A stretch of DNA of 64,000 nucleotides from Oscarella lobularis (lineage: Eukaryota; Porifera; Homoscleromorpha; Homosclerophorida; Oscarellidae). Below, in pieces: positions 33,201 to 45,046 of this stretch (positions are counted from its first letter, which is position 1; each line of letters begins with the position of its first letter). Position numbers and translations under genes: made by a program. The notes below the pieces were generated by a model. That model saw only the letters and a list, made by a program, of their open reading frames with translations. It did no database searches and was not told the DNA's origin. The DNA lies in contig NC_089182.1 of assembly GCF_947507565.1 (NCBI RefSeq), positions 868,001-932,000 of the forward strand, written 5' to 3'.

Positions 33201-33935
33201 ATTTTCATCAATACGACTTCGTCACTCGACGAATCCGTTCCCACGAATCTAGCGTGCGTTACGGCGTCCGCTAAATTTTCTATTCCGATCGAACTTCCAT
33301 CTAAATTCGCATCTAAATCAATGCCTTGCCTTTCTAAATCCAAAACACTCGTCAAACGTACCTATTAGGCCGTAGGAGAGGAATTTATTGACGGCGGAAA
33401 GAGCGATCCCCGTTAGGGGGCCCGTCGTATCTTCCGATCGAATGACGTCGAGAAAGGGGCTCAAGAAAACGTTCACTTGAATCTCTTTCAAATCTATCGA
33501 TGGACAAAGCTTCGTTCATTCATTCATTCATTCTCGCTTCATTCATTTGTATTCGTGCCTCCGCTCGACGATAGAATTTCTTTCAGAACGTTGAAACTGT
33601 GTAGAACCGGGTCTTGCTCGTCGTCCTAGAAGCGACATTGTAGCGCAAGGGGCGCGCCGGTGTGAGGGCCAGTCATAATGCCGACTCTCGCGAGCGGAAC
33701 GTCACAGCGTGACGTCAACGACGCGCCTCGCTCTGCGTTCCGCTTTCTACGAGCGTCGGTACGCTAAATCGTGTCTCTCTCGATGTACCTGAGCTCTCGA
33801 GTGTCTCGTCGACCGACGCATCGCTCCCACAACCTGGGATAATTCGCCTGAGACGATATAGAGGCCATTTCGACGCGGCGGCGGCGGCGGAAAGCGAGTC
33901 TCAACGTCGGCCATGTTGCATCCGGGAGCGCTCAT
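27238..33935 (-). CDS. GBF1: Golgi brefeldin A-resistant Arf-GEF
   Basis: Large guanine-nucleotide exchange factor that activates Arf1 at the cis-Golgi for COPI coat assembly. The order of conserved blocks follows vertebrate GBF1: [20 protein letters not shown] at the N terminus; [37 protein letters not shown] followed by [40 protein letters not shown]; the Sec7 domain with its glutamate finger (FRLPGEAQ) and [79 protein letters not shown]; and a Pro/Ser-rich tail ending DDVIDI. The residues needed for exchange are visible. The linker has poly-Ser and Glu-rich low-complexity tracts (about 31440-31500 and 32540-32650). Around thirty small exons; the start at 33935 could also be the second ATG (MADVETR). 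Confidence 0.95.
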
Positions 33936-33979
33936 CTTATCTACCTCCCCGTATCCATAAAATTAATTGATTAAAAGTT

Positions 33980-35872
33980 CTATAAAGCAATGGTTTGTTG
34001 TGCTTCTTCTTTGCTCTTAATATAGCTTCTTAGGCTTTCTTCGGGTATGTCTCTGCTATCTGGATAGACTCTCATTTCATCCTGTACATTATGTATGTAT
34101 TTAATATAGTCACGTTTTTGCTTACCTCGGTAAAAAGTCCTCCTTCTGATGCTTCCTTTGCTTTCTTCTTTAAATTTCGCAATTCTTCCAAACCCCTTTC
34201 GTTCTCCAAGTCAACTTCGTTCTGCCTTTTCTGTCCTGCCGCAGACCTAGGCATCTTTCTAATTGAAAAAAACAGCTCTAATAACAACATTACTATTTAC
34301 TTTGTCGAAAAATCTTACTCTCGTTCTTCCTGATCCAACTTTGTAAGTAAAACGGCTTTAAATTCTAAAATCTTGTCCAAATGAGACTTCACGTCATTTT
34401 CGCTTATATCATCTATAAATCGATCAGCAAATGAATTCCTTGTGCTTACGTCTCGAGAACGATTTCGTACCCGGCATCCACGGTAAACGTTTACACAAAC
34501 TCAAAAGAATAGTGCGAATCTCTCCGCACAACTAAAAAAAGAATTATAGTACAGTAGCCTTCTTCTTCGCTTGCAAAATGTATTAATTACTGTCGACAAA
34601 GAATGCGGAGCTTTGTGGCACCTCTTTGCGACGATTTTCACAAACGACCTCCTATCCTTTTTCTACCCACCAAACCGTTTGTTTTATTTATACTCGATGT
34701 CTTGACGTGTTCTTACCCCTTTGCGCATTTGGAAGTCCTTTGATTCCCAAGCTAATACAAGGCAAGCAGCTCCGCGAAGAAAACCGCTGCAAGACTGCTG
34801 TTTATATACAGTATTTTAAGTCTTTAACTATGGTAATCTAACCTGTAATTATCAGCAATCCCAAAATCTTCCATCAGCTCAAAAAGCCTAAATAAAAAAA
34901 AATTCCTTACTATCCTTTCCTCAATTACACGCGTCACTTTTCTGTTGTCGTCAAGACGGCGCCGCGTATTTCGTTCGGAATATCTGCCTCCCCGCAATAT
35001 CTCTCCACGTGCTACAGAAACAGTTTTAAATTTTTTCGTCTGTCTTATCTTCCCTCACCTGAAAATCGGAAGGAGGCTTGTAATTGTAACGCGGAAACGC
35101 TTCTATCATTAACTTATAAGTTCGTCCCACGGCATAAAGCGTCTCATTGGCTGCGCTCTATAATAAGAGAAAGTAGAGAGACTGCTTCAAATAAAAGATG
35201 TCATGTGCCCAACTGCTATTTCTCTCAATGTCATTGTGACGTTATGTTGCTTGCACACTGCATAAATGCAACTGTAAAAAAATCAAAAAATTCGGAGATG
35301 TCTTATCGTAAAATTCAAGTCGAATTTTTTTACCTTGCAGCAAGAGTTCTTCTTTGGCGTGGCGCTCCGAATATTCTAGAAACGTGGCGAAAAACTTCCT
35401 TTGCCTACAAGAGAAATCTACTAAGCTCCAATTAGAAGAAATGAAATCTCAAATTGCCTGAGTTTCCATTTCCATCGGCAATTTTAATTTTTTCGCCGAC
35501 AAACCGATTTCTTTGATCCAGTTTTCCTAAAGAAAATTTCCAAAAAAGAGAAAATGCCTTTATTTCGTACTCACGATGGCTTTCGATGTCTTCGTAGGCC
35601 AAGAAGCCCTGCAGAAATCCAAAGTAAAAGACGAGGAAATGGCGCACAAAGAACCCGTTATACCATTTAGCTTCAAACAAACTTTGACGATCGGAAACTA
35701 AATTGCCCGAATTCTCGACGAACGCTCCGCACGACGAGCACACCTCGAAGAACGTCAATAATCGCGCACAGTGAACTCGAATCAGTACTTTAATTGCTTC
35801 GCATCCGACGACGTCGCTTTCGAGCGTTCCTTCCTTGCAAACGGTGCACACATTCGACGACGACGACGCCAT
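33980..35872 (-). CDS. Unrecognised multi-exon protein
   Basis: The first exon is clear (MASSSSNVCTVCKEG, two CxxC pairs, VCSSCGAF, FVRHFLVFYFGFLQGFLAYE) with a GT donor near 35573. Later exons are well supported by frame and splice sites: SAANETLYAVGRTYKLMIEA then FPRYNYKPPSDFQ, HVERYCGEADIPNEIRG, LFELMEDFGIADNY, a lysine-rich exon (KRQNEVDLENERGLEELRNL), and a last exon EDEMRVYPDSRDIPEESLRS ending QQTIAL. I do not recognise the family. The CxxC pairs suggest a small zinc-binding head, the rest looks alpha-helical. Joining of exons 2 to 4 (35180-35530) is unresolved; one junction may use a GC donor. The gene is divergent from the Rab-like GTPase with 53 bp between start codons, and its stop is 44 bp before the GBF1 start. 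Confidence 0.55.
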
Positions 35873-35925
35873 TCTGCATAACGCACGCGTTGAACATACA
35901 AACCCCCCGTATACGGCGAAAAATA

Positions 35926-36626
35926 ATGTCCTGCACCGGCCAACAGCAGCGCGAAATCAAAATGGCTTTATTTGGCGACACAGGCGTGGGAAAGACGTCT
36001 CTCTTTCTACGCTTCTTCGATCCTGACGTCACAGAAGAAGGAATTCGGCACCCGGAAGAATATTTTGGCACTCTCGCAGACTGCACGCGAATGTACACGT
36101 GCAAAAACGATATCAAAATAAACGTAAGCAAAAAGTCGCAAAGCGAAAGCGAAAATCGAAGGTGGGCGTGTTCTAGGCGACTCTTCTGGACACGGCCGGG
36201 CAAGAGAAATACCATCCTAGCGTGACGAAAAGTCTTTATCGCGACACGCACGCACTTCTCTTCGTCTACGCCATCAACGATGAGAACACGTTATTTTCGC
36301 TTCGCAACTGGATTGATAACGCGCTATGTAACGTGATGCACCAATGCCGGTTCTACCTCATCGGAAACAAAGTCGATCTTCGAGCGGATGTGGGGAAAAG
36401 TGATTCGGCTCAGTTTGTCAAAGAGTTTGGGTCGTGCGACGTCAAAGAGACGCCGCGCACGTCGGCACTTCGGGGAACGAACGTTCGGAAAATGTTTCAA
36501 TTTGTAGTCGACGATATAGTAAATGAAATTTTCGAGACGCAGCAGCAGCAAGACGAGGACAAAATGCGCGTGAAACTAGACAAACAACAGACTGAAAAAG
36601 AAAAGGAATTGATTTCTTGTTGTTAG
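35926..36626 (+). CDS. Rab-like small GTPase
   Basis: Two exons (35926-36123 and 36177-36626) joined by a 53 bp GT-AG intron give 215 residues. The G boxes are GDTGVGKTS (G1), DTAGQE (G3), NKVD (G4) and SAL (G5), so nucleotide binding and hydrolysis look intact (catalytic Gln of DTAGQE present). The C terminus ends in CC, fitting double geranylgeranylation as in Rab proteins that act on vesicle membranes. Two things differ from ordinary Rabs: the residue before DTAGQE is Leu where most Rabs have Trp (WDTAGQE), and the switch I region is long (HPEEYFGTLADCTRMYTC). The Rab subgroup is not identified. It is divergent from the preceding gene and convergent with the TGF-beta receptor, whose stop is 27 bp away. 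Confidence 0.8.
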
Positions 36627-36653
36627 CAAATAATGTACATTCGATTCGATTAT

Positions 36654-38696
36654 TCACAATAGATTGATTTTGTAGTTGCCCTCGCAGACTTTTCCCAGGG
36701 ATTTCTTGACGCGAAGCGCGGTGAGCCTCGCGCCCGGATTCTCGTGCCAACACTCGCTCATGAGTCGAGCGAATACCTTGAGGAGATCGTCCTTCTCCCA
36801 GTGTTCGGATATAGACGGGCGAATTTTCGAATCCGCGACGACTTTTCGCATTTCTTCGAAAGACGGATCCGGAGGCACGGCGTCGTAGTACGGAACCTGA
36901 AACTCTTCCACAATACCTAATAATTAAAAAAGAAAATAATAATTAAATCCGGGTGTCACGTGATAGTCCATACCTTGCGATATGCATCGTCTCGACATTT
37001 CCCAAAGAATCAATCCCATCGCATAAATATCGATTTGCCGAAACGAATCGAACATCATGACGTCGACCGTTTCATTCAACACTTCCGGTGCCATATACCG
37101 CTTCGTACCCACCTTATGCTCGGGCACGTCCAACGGCTCCCCAGTTCCCCCGCTCGCACCATCGGACGTATTCAACACGGCCAAACCCAAGTCGCCGACG
37201 CAACAGGTGAGATCGTGTTTAACGAGAATATTCTTACTCTTCAAATCGCGATGAGCGATGCCCGGCTTTCCCTGCAAGCCCTGTATCTCCGAATGAAGAT
37301 GCGCGACGCCGCTCACCATGGTATAAGCCATTTTGAGAAGAGTCTCCGCGCTCAATTCGGCCGAGTGAAGATAATCGTACAACGACCCGTTGGCATGGTA
37401 TTGCGTGATGAGCCACAATTCCGTGCACGATCCATTGCTCACCATGTCCGACGCGAAAAAGCCGAGAATGTTGTCGTGACGCAATAACACCGTGTTATAG
37501 ATTGACGATTCTCGATGCCACGACTGCTCGTCGCGCGACGAAAATATTTTGACGGCGAGTTGATTCGATTGCCACGTGCCTCGAAATACGGATCCGTATC
37601 GTCCGCTTCCGATGCACTCGCCCAAGTGAATTTGACGAGCGATCGTTCGCTGTTGAAGAAACGGAAGTCCCGATCCGCTGCCGGACGTGAACGTCTGCTC
37701 GTCGACGTGTCGCGGCGGCGGCGGGGAGAGCGACGAAAGGGGTTTGGGAGTGATTTCGGTTGGATAGATGTTGATTTGATTATCGATATTGACGTCTCGA
37801 CGAGATCGTTTGCGCATGCGGAGGAAGAAGAAAAGCCCGAAAAGGACGGCGATGATTAGGGCGAGTGGAATGGCCAAACCCAAGGCTATTTTTAACTTGG
37901 TGCCGTCGTCGGACTGAAGCGCTAGGGGAGGGAAAAAAAAAAAGAGATATGAGAGGTACTGTAGAACATATTGACTAAACAAACGCGCCAATGGGAAGCA
38001 TAACAAATAAACCGCAAGCATGCTGACTTGACTAATCAAATAATAATGGAGAAAAGAAGAAGAAGGGACGTAAAACGCGCGCACTTTTTTTAGGAGACTT
38101 ATACGATTCACGTGACTAGCGCGGAAAATTTCCAAAAGAGAGACGTACAGCAGACGTTATTTAGCGAAGGCCTAAATCAATGGTGACTAGACTAATCCTA
38201 TTAGCTGGACTCCCCCAACGCGAAGGGCGAGACAAAAAGGAAAAAGATTCCCTCCCCCCCTTTTTTTTTCTACCGGGCGCGGAGACGGACGATCTCGAAG
38301 TGCCTGGGGTCGTGGGAAGAGGCGGCAGCGTCGGCGCGAGATCTCGATTGCAGAAATCGGCATCGTCGCAGCACAAAGTGATCGTGTCCAGTTTTTCGTT
38401 GTAACCCCGGTTACAAGAGTGTGCCCAGAAGCTGTTCCTATCCGCGATGCAGTACTTGTTCAGTACTGTGTCGCCCTCTGGATATCGAACGAGTTCGGAT
38501 AAGCATGCGAATCCCGTGCAAGCGTTCGCGTGCGCGCACGAGTGCGTGCTGCATGCGCACTCGACGCTAATGCTGTCGTCTGTATCGAAAGAGATTCGTG
38601 CGTACGGTTACGAACGCCTCCGGAGTGCTTACTGAAGTCGAATGCTCGAATAGTCGTGCCGAGAAAGGCGACAACGAGGACAATCTCGCTTCGCAT
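36654..38696 (-). CDS. Type I TGF-beta/activin/BMP receptor serine/threonine kinase
   Basis: Four exons (38633-38696, 38274-38579, 36974-37921, 36654-36916). A signal peptide ([18 protein letters not shown]) leads to a cysteine-knot ectodomain ([20 protein letters not shown], ending CCDDADFCN, the family hallmark). After the membrane helix come basic residues, the GS segment (TSGSGSGLP) and the QRTIARQI lead into the kinase, with [30 protein letters not shown] and the [11 protein letters not shown]-type loop. The L45 loop reads SDMVSNGSC, which is not decisive between the activin/TGF-beta and BMP branches, so no symbol is given. The receptor would be phosphorylated on GS by a type II partner and signal through Smads. 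Its ATG is 118 bp downstream of the CD2BP2 stop. Confidence 0.93.
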
Positions 38697-38740
38697 CTTG
38701 TCTTCCTTTGTGTGAAGTGGCGTAATGTGACGCAGGCTAA

Positions 38741-38748
38741 CGCGCTAG
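38741..38748 (-). promoter_or_regulatory. Start-proximal motif CTAGCGCG
   Basis: On the minus strand about 45 bp upstream of the TGF-beta receptor ATG; a weaker match to the YTAGCGYRC word. Confidence 0.25.
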
Positions 38749-38814
38749 TCTCAACGATACATCCTCATGACGCCAAACAGACTGACCACAAGGACGTGTT
38801 CTATTTTAGTCCTA

Positions 38815-39753
38815 CTACTCTACGTACAAGCCAAAATCAATTCTTTTGGACGAGTAGAAATTTCCTTCTGCGTCGGTCGCTTTTCTTACCCACACGCCGT
38901 TCTTAAAAAAATCCTGATCGACCCACTCCATCATCTGAGTGCTTGAGTAGGGTCCATACGCTTTTGCCTCATCTGTGTTTTCCCATTTGTAATACCAATT
39001 TACTTCGTCACTTCCGCCCATTTCCTTTCCGCCGCCGCTCTTCACTTCGTAAGCAATCTTCTCATAGGAAAAAGCGTAGACATCCTGATGCCCAGCTCCC
39101 AATAATCGATCCGCCAATTCAGTCAATTTCAATAATCCAACTTTATCTCCATCGTCACCATCGCAGTTATCCTCGTCCGTTTCTTCAAGCGAATACTTTG
39201 ACCTAATATTCCTCTTCTTTTTCTTCTTATCGCTTCCACCTAATCTACGCAAAGCTTTCGTGACTGTCTCGCCCGGTCTCAATAACTCTAACATCTCCTT
39301 CATCACATCCAATACATTCACATCCTCTTGTCCTTCGTCGTCGTCGTCATCCTCGTCGCCACCCAAATCGTCCAATTCTTTTTCGGTCGATTTTTGATGA
39401 ACCTGCTTCCAGTCGACACTCTCCAGCCAATTATCGTCGACCTGATTTGAATCCTTCGTCGCAATATAGTGCCCCGATTGGTCGAAGTATCCCTCTTCCA
39501 TTTCTTCTTTCAAATTGAATGGCGTCATTCGAACGCCGCCTTCGTTGAAGTCGATCGTCCTTTCTTCTTCTCCTTCGATTTCGTCGTCGCTCAAGCGGAC
39601 GCCACGCCCACTTTCCTTCCCTTCGTCTTCTTCCTCGTCGCTGTCCAACGAATGCTTTTCTTTGAATCGCGACGGCTTGATTGGCTTCCTTTCGGGATCG
39701 TCTTCCCTTTCGAGGTCGTGGAAGGTCACTTTTCGTCGTTTGGGAGCAGACAT
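38815..39753 (-). CDS. CD2BP2: CD2BP2 / LIN1-like GYF-domain protein
   Basis: Intronless, 312 residues. The N terminus MSAPKRRKVTFHD matches the family start, followed by a long acidic linker (DSDEEEDEGKES, GGDEDDDDDEGQED) with the conserved NWLESVDW and DVMKEMLELLRPGETV segments. The C terminus is a GYF domain: NWYYKWENTDEAKAYGPYSS then TQMMEWVDQDFF and GVWVRK. CD2BP2 is a component of the U5 snRNP that binds proline-rich ligands such as those of U5-15K/PRP6 partners and leaves before activation of the spliceosome. An 11-residue upstream extension in the same frame lacks support. It is divergent from the SDR gene with 53 bp between start codons. Confidence 0.93.
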   Translation of the reverse strand: MSAPKRRKVTFHDLEREDDPERKPIKPSRFKEKHSLDSDEEEDEGKESGRGVRLSDDEIEGEEERTIDFNEGGVRMTPFNLKEEMEEGYFDQSGHYIATKDSNQVDDNWLESVDWKQVHQKSTEKELDDLGGDEDDDDDEGQEDVNVLDVMKEMLELLRPGETVTKALRRLGGSDKKKKKRNIRSKYSLEETDEDNCDGDDGDKVGLLKLTELADRLLGAGHQDVYAFSYEKIAYEVKSGGGKEMGGSDEVNWYYKWENTDEAKAYGPYSSTQMMEWVDQDFFKNGVWVRKATDAEGNFYSSKRIDFGLYVE

Positions 39754-39806
39754 TCTATTCCTTATACGGGCTAACGAACGGCACAAAGAACTCCCGGCTT
39801 ACGAGA

Positions 39807-40565
39807 ATGAGCGATAAAGCGTTTGCAGGCCAAGTCGGCATCATAACGGGCGGCTCGAGCGGATTGGGCAAGGGAATAGTGGAAAGACTTGCATCCGAAG
39901 GCCTAACGGCGGTCATCTTCGACACGAACCGTGATCTGACAACTCGAGTGGAAGCGGAAATGAAAGAGAAAGGATACGCGGTCGATTCGGCCGTGGTCGA
40001 CATCTCCGACGAAGAATCGGTGTCGCGTGGCTTCGAATACGTTCGCACGAAGTACGCCCGTCTCGACGTACTCGTCAACAGCGCCGGGATTACGGGACCT
40101 ACTGCCGACGTCATTACCAACGTCACGCGACCCGATTTTGACCGCGTCTTCGCTATCAACGTACGGGGAAGTTTCCTCGTGACGAAATACGCCGTGAATG
40201 AAATGAAAAAGCGCAATTACGGTCGCGTAATGCTGATTGCTTCGGTTTCCGGCAAAGAAGGAAATGCCACTGCCGCCGCCTATAGCGCTAGCAAGGCCGC
40301 CGTCATTGGCCTTGCAAAAGCAGTTGGAAAAGAATACGCTGATACGGGAATTACCATTAATTCTATTGCCCCGGCAACCGTAGAAACGCCCCTTGTTCTT
40401 AATTCCAGTCCCGATTATGTTCAACGGCAAGTGAATAGGATTCCCATGTTGAGAATGGGAAAAATTGAAGAGGTTGCTGCAGCGATTCGATACGCCGTCT
40501 CGCCCGAAGCTAGTTTTCATACGGGATTTTGTTTTGACGTCTCAGGAGGACGATCTACCTATTAG
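39807..40565 (+). CDS. Short-chain dehydrogenase/reductase, FabG-like
   Basis: Intronless, 252 residues starting MSDKAFAGQ. The classical SDR signature is complete: cofactor loop GGSSGLGKG, NSAG, catalytic Ser in IASVSGKEGN, and YSASKAAVIGLAKAV (Tyr and Lys of YxxxK). The Asp ending beta-2 (IFDTNRD) suggests NAD preference. The phrase SGKEGNATAAAYSASK and the C-terminal TGFCFDVSGG resemble bacterial 3-oxoacyl-ACP reductase-like enzymes and sugar/alcohol dehydrogenases, so the exact substrate is unknown. Bacterial transfer is possible but not shown: base composition is like its neighbours. It shares a 53 bp divergent promoter with CD2BP2 and converges on the SLC4 gene (85 bp between stops). 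Confidence 0.9.
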   Translation: MSDKAFAGQVGIITGGSSGLGKGIVERLASEGLTAVIFDTNRDLTTRVEAEMKEKGYAVDSAVVDISDEESVSRGFEYVRTKYARLDVLVNSAGITGPTADVITNVTRPDFDRVFAINVRGSFLVTKYAVNEMKKRNYGRVMLIASVSGKEGNATAAAYSASKAAVIGLAKAVGKEYADTGITINSIAPATVETPLVLNSSPDYVQRQVNRIPMLRMGKIEEVAAAIRYAVSPEASFHTGFCFDVSGGRSTY

Positions 40566-40650
40566 TTCATTGTTTGTATTTTTTTTATGAGCTCACATGC
40601 AAATTCCCTATATCTACTCGCGTAATAATAAAAAGACAATTGACAGACAT

Positions 40651-43600
40651 TTATACAGATGATTCCTTCACAGATGGGTTTGTGACTTCGAATTTTATTC
40701 CTTCGTCCTTTGGACTTGCTGCTCTCCAATCTTCGGTCGCTAAACCCGGGTTCTTTCTGTATCTTGGCTTGTGCTCTTCGTCAAGATGTCTCCACAAATT
40801 GCATCGATTTAATTCTGCCGAGATGTTGATGTTGCTCGATATGGGTACTATTGTATTGTGTTCGGTCGGTAAGTGAGTGCCCTTTTTCTTTTTCTCGTCC
40901 GCCTTTTTTCTCTTTATGAACTCGGGAAGCCGATCGTCCAATATCGCCAATTCTTTCTCGGTGAAAATCTTATTCATCAATTTGCGCACGACGACGAGGA
41001 GGAGAACGAAGACGGGAAGGGCGATGCTAGCGGGAGTTAGTTTGATCACAACTAACACGACGAGACATATAAATTGAATAGTCGTAAAAAGATGGATTCG
41101 CTTGTTGGGAAGATGACGAATGTAGTATCGATCTGGCTGATATTTAGGCGGCATCAAAATAATAAGGCAACGCTCGACGAACTAAAAATTTACCCCAATC
41201 GAATTTAAAATAAATTTAAAACTAAGATGCTAACCTGAACTCCTTTCAAAGATGAAACTCCCATGAAGAGAAAGATCCCATAAAGAACAGGCATAGGAAT
41301 GATCTAGCAAAGCAATAAAAATACAGCGTAAAAGAAGTTTTATTCTCTTATACCTTTAGCACTGGAGTGAGCAATAGAGATAGCCCTATAAGAAGCGCCA
41401 CAACAAACGCCGTCACTCTTTGCTCCCTATAAAAAAAGACGCCACCGCCCAAATTCAATTCAAACATACGTCTATTTCCTTCTACTTTCTGCTAACCGTA
41501 TTCCAAGAAACGTTGGACTTTCGCCGGGCGCGTTCGTCTTGCTGAAAACCTTGAGACTGTTAACGTGAGTCACAGAGCGAACCGTAGCAGCAACGACCCA
41601 CGGAAGGCCCATAACCGAGCAAAGAACAAACAGCAGAGCGACGATGAATAGATCCAAATGATAGCCAGCTCCTTTCTAAAAAGCAGAAATCTTAAAAAAA
41701 CACGAGACTTGATACTGAGATCAGTCCACCACCTTTAATCGGTTTTCCTTTCGATTAGTAATAATAGCCGTTATTTGTTGATCCATAAAAACCAATATGA
41801 CGAGTAGTATAGCGGGTAAAAGAGCGGCTACTGGTGCCCAACCGGGAAAGCCAGATGGAATAGGATTAATAAAGAAACCTCGCTTCTCCGGCTCGGTGGG
41901 ACTGAACTCAGAAGGAACAACCAATTTGGGCGTATTGACGTCAAACGCCGCGTCCATACCGACCCAGAAGACCACCGCAATCACAACGGCAAAATCACTA
42001 ATAATACGTCGTACCTTCAACAAAAAAAAGAATTATTAATTAATAAATTGATGCATAGATTTCGATTCCTCTTACGCTCGATGGTAAGAATCGCGACTTC
42101 TGAAAAGCCTTGAGATAGAGAGCAACCAAAAACGTGCCAGACATCAAGATAATCGATAGAAAAAGAACTTCTCTTTGACCTTTAGGACAATGGGATCCGC
42201 TTACAGTCCCACTAGCCGCTTCACAATCTTCGTCTGTCATTGGAGGAAGATAGCCAATCAGCGTTGTCGTCGTCGTTGTCTGATTTGTCAGCGTCAAATT
42301 CGTCGAATTCGTCACGCACGCGCAATTTCGATACACGTCCGGATTGGCGAAATTGATGGAAATCAGATATTCGCTTCCGATGCCAAAGATCTTACTGATT
42401 GCTTCAAAAATGAATATAACCGATATCAAAACCGAAAACGTCTCCTCGGTGAATCGCGTGATGTATTGAACGAGCGCACTCGCGTCCGTCGCGACGAGAA
42501 TAATGCATAGGAGAGCCGTCCAAAGGCCGATCCATTCGCGAAAGGCGAGATAGTCGATATCCGAATCCTTGCAGAACGTAAAAAGAATTTCTTCGAAAAC
42601 GAGCATCGGCCCGGTCGCTCCTAAAATGATGAGCGGTTGACCGCCGGTCAGGGCGAAGAGCATCCCGGTCAGAGACGAAGCGAGAATCATTTCGAAGGCA
42701 GCCTAAAAAGGATTAAATGTAAAAGAATACGTTTAGTTAGTTAGTTGTAGGATTTTTACCTCTAGATTATCCGTCTTTCCGCCGAGAACGCCGCCGAATG
42801 TAATCGCGGGCGAAATGCTCGCGAAGAAGATGAATAGAATCGATGCGATGCACTGCAGGCTCAAAGCGTCTTTAATATCGCTTGCGTAGTAGATCGACTT
42901 GCGCTTCACATCCTGAATCAAGCCACCGAAGATTCTAAAAAGAAAACAACTCGCATTATACCTATGTGCGACGCTACTCCTATTTACCTCTTCGTTCTTT
43001 TTATCTGATCCGCGTGGCCCTGATTGTCGTGCTCCCCGCCGGGGCCTCCCCCATTTCCCGGCGCTCCGCCGCCGCCGCCGCCGCCGCCGCCTCCCTCGCC
43101 GCACTGCAACGCGTCGAACGAATGATTCCGCTTCTGATCGAGCGCCGACGGCATCGGCGGATGAGCGAACGAACGCTTGCGTTCTTCGGCCGTCGGTAGC
43201 TTCTTCGGCGGCTCGATGCGCGTCGTGGGATCCCATTCTCCGGGCGGAAGAATCACGACCTAAACGTTATAAAAAAATAAATGAATCTATTGATTAAATC
43301 CAATGTTTTACCTGGTCAAGAAACACGTCGATTCCAGCTAGGATGTCTTCCCTATTCGATGCTTTGTAGGCGACGTCGTGAAAAATCTAACGGTCTCGTA
43401 ATTAAATTGAATTTCTTTGTCGCTTTTTTTTTCCTTACCGGGTCTGACATGAGAGTTGCCACAGAACGACCCACTTCGTGATTGCTCGCCTGACTTCCCA
43501 AGGGTCCGAGAAGAATGACGAGAAATCGAGTTGGCAGGGGAACTTCCGTCAAGTCGCCCAATAGGACGGCGTCCTTCAGTCGAATAAAAGCCATGAGTTG

Positions 43601-44933
43601 GTGCTCGATAAATTCCAATTCTCCAACGAGAACATTAGATGCCTCGGCTCCAGGCGGAAGTTTTTTCATTAGGGGAGGATCCTAGGAGAAAAACAACAAC
43701 TAATTATTCGTCTCATAATTTAAAATTGTTCTATTTTCACTTTCGCGTGTCCAAACGATGCGTTTCGCGACGGCGGACCGTCGCCGTGACCGGCGTCCGT
43801 CACCACGGACCCGGAAGCATTGTGATTGCTGACGCTCAGCGAGGCCGTTTCCTCGGCGACGGGAGACAGAGCCGGGTGAGATCCGTGCGCCGGCTGAATG
43901 GACGGATCAGAATGAGAATGCGATTCCAAGTCGCTTAAGTGACGGTGAAAAGAGCCCTTGATCGCCTGGAGAATACCTCCTTTGTGATGATGATGATGGT
44001 GGTGGTGGTCTCGATGGTGGTGGTCTCGATGGTGGCCGTGATGACGATGCTTTAGCAACAAGGTGTCGATCACTTTTTGCCTGTGCTTCGCATCCAATTG
44101 CCGTGAATTGACGAAGTGATCGAGAACGACACCTAGTACACACATACGTACATATATTTACTATATATTTTAGGCTTTGTACCTGCGATCTGTTCCAATG
44201 TCTTTGCTTCCAAATCGAATATGACGTTTCCTCGCAACATGCAACTTCTCAGTTCGAAGAGGCTGTGCAATGACAAGGTGGCAACGTGCGGCTTGCTCCA
44301 CTTCTCGCCGCCCTCTTCTACGTCCTCCTCGAACTTGATCCATCGCGCCGTTTCCCGCCATTCCATTTCGTGGCTCTTTCCCGCCGACAATTCTTCCAAT
44401 TCGGTGAACACGGTCGGCATTTCCTGACCGCTGACGTCATCGCCGCCGATGACAAATTTGACGCGATCAGCCGGGACTTCCTCTTTCACTTCCGATCGTT
44501 TCTCTAGAAACCGGAAATCGAAATCCCTCCCATTTCATTTCATTTTGCTCATTCATTCCAATGAGAACAAGGAATGAATGAACGAACGAATCGTACGTAC
44601 GTCTTCGCTTGGGCGATCGCCATCCCTTCATCGATTCGTCGACGAAAAAGTCGGCTTTTTGTCGTTTTTCGTCGCTGCCTCTTCGACTGCCCGATGATTT
44701 TCGATGGTGTTTATGGTGATGGTGGTGATGGCGACGACGCGAAGGGTCGTGAACGCCGAAATAGAGAACGCGATGATGACCTGGACGCGATGAACCGTCA
44801 TTTCCGCGAAAAGAGAACGAGTAGGGAACCCTTTTCCCGTCGCTAACTCACCCGTAATCTCCGAGTAATCGCGTTGAGCCGGACCGACTGGGTTGTGGGC
44901 GTTAGGATCGACGGGAGCGTCGCATTCGTCCAT
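40651..44933 (-). CDS. SLC4 family bicarbonate transporter (NBC/NDCBE-like)
   Basis: About fourteen exons. Cytosolic N domain: a basic His-rich stretch ([16 protein letters not shown]) near the start, [38 protein letters not shown], and [14 protein letters not shown] then [13 protein letters not shown] linker has a second histidine run (about 43985-44060) and a glycine run (about 43060-43100). Membrane domain: [54 protein letters not shown], four-cysteine extracellular loop with N-glycosylation sites ([15 protein letters not shown]), [50 protein letters not shown]. Motifs match Na-coupled bicarbonate carriers more than anion exchangers (for example GIREQRVT and FMDQQITA are shared, but the His/Arg-rich head is NBC-like). 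Role: acid-base transport across the plasma membrane. Coupling ion is inference. Confidence 0.92.
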
Positions 44934-45046
44934 TGCTTTCGCTCGGCGTTTTATGAGCAGTCTCAGGCGGTGGCTATGACGTCGTCGCGCCTTGTGGAGA
45001 GCGTGATGTGCTTGCCCGGATTAGCGTTATTTGTTTATTTATTTAT

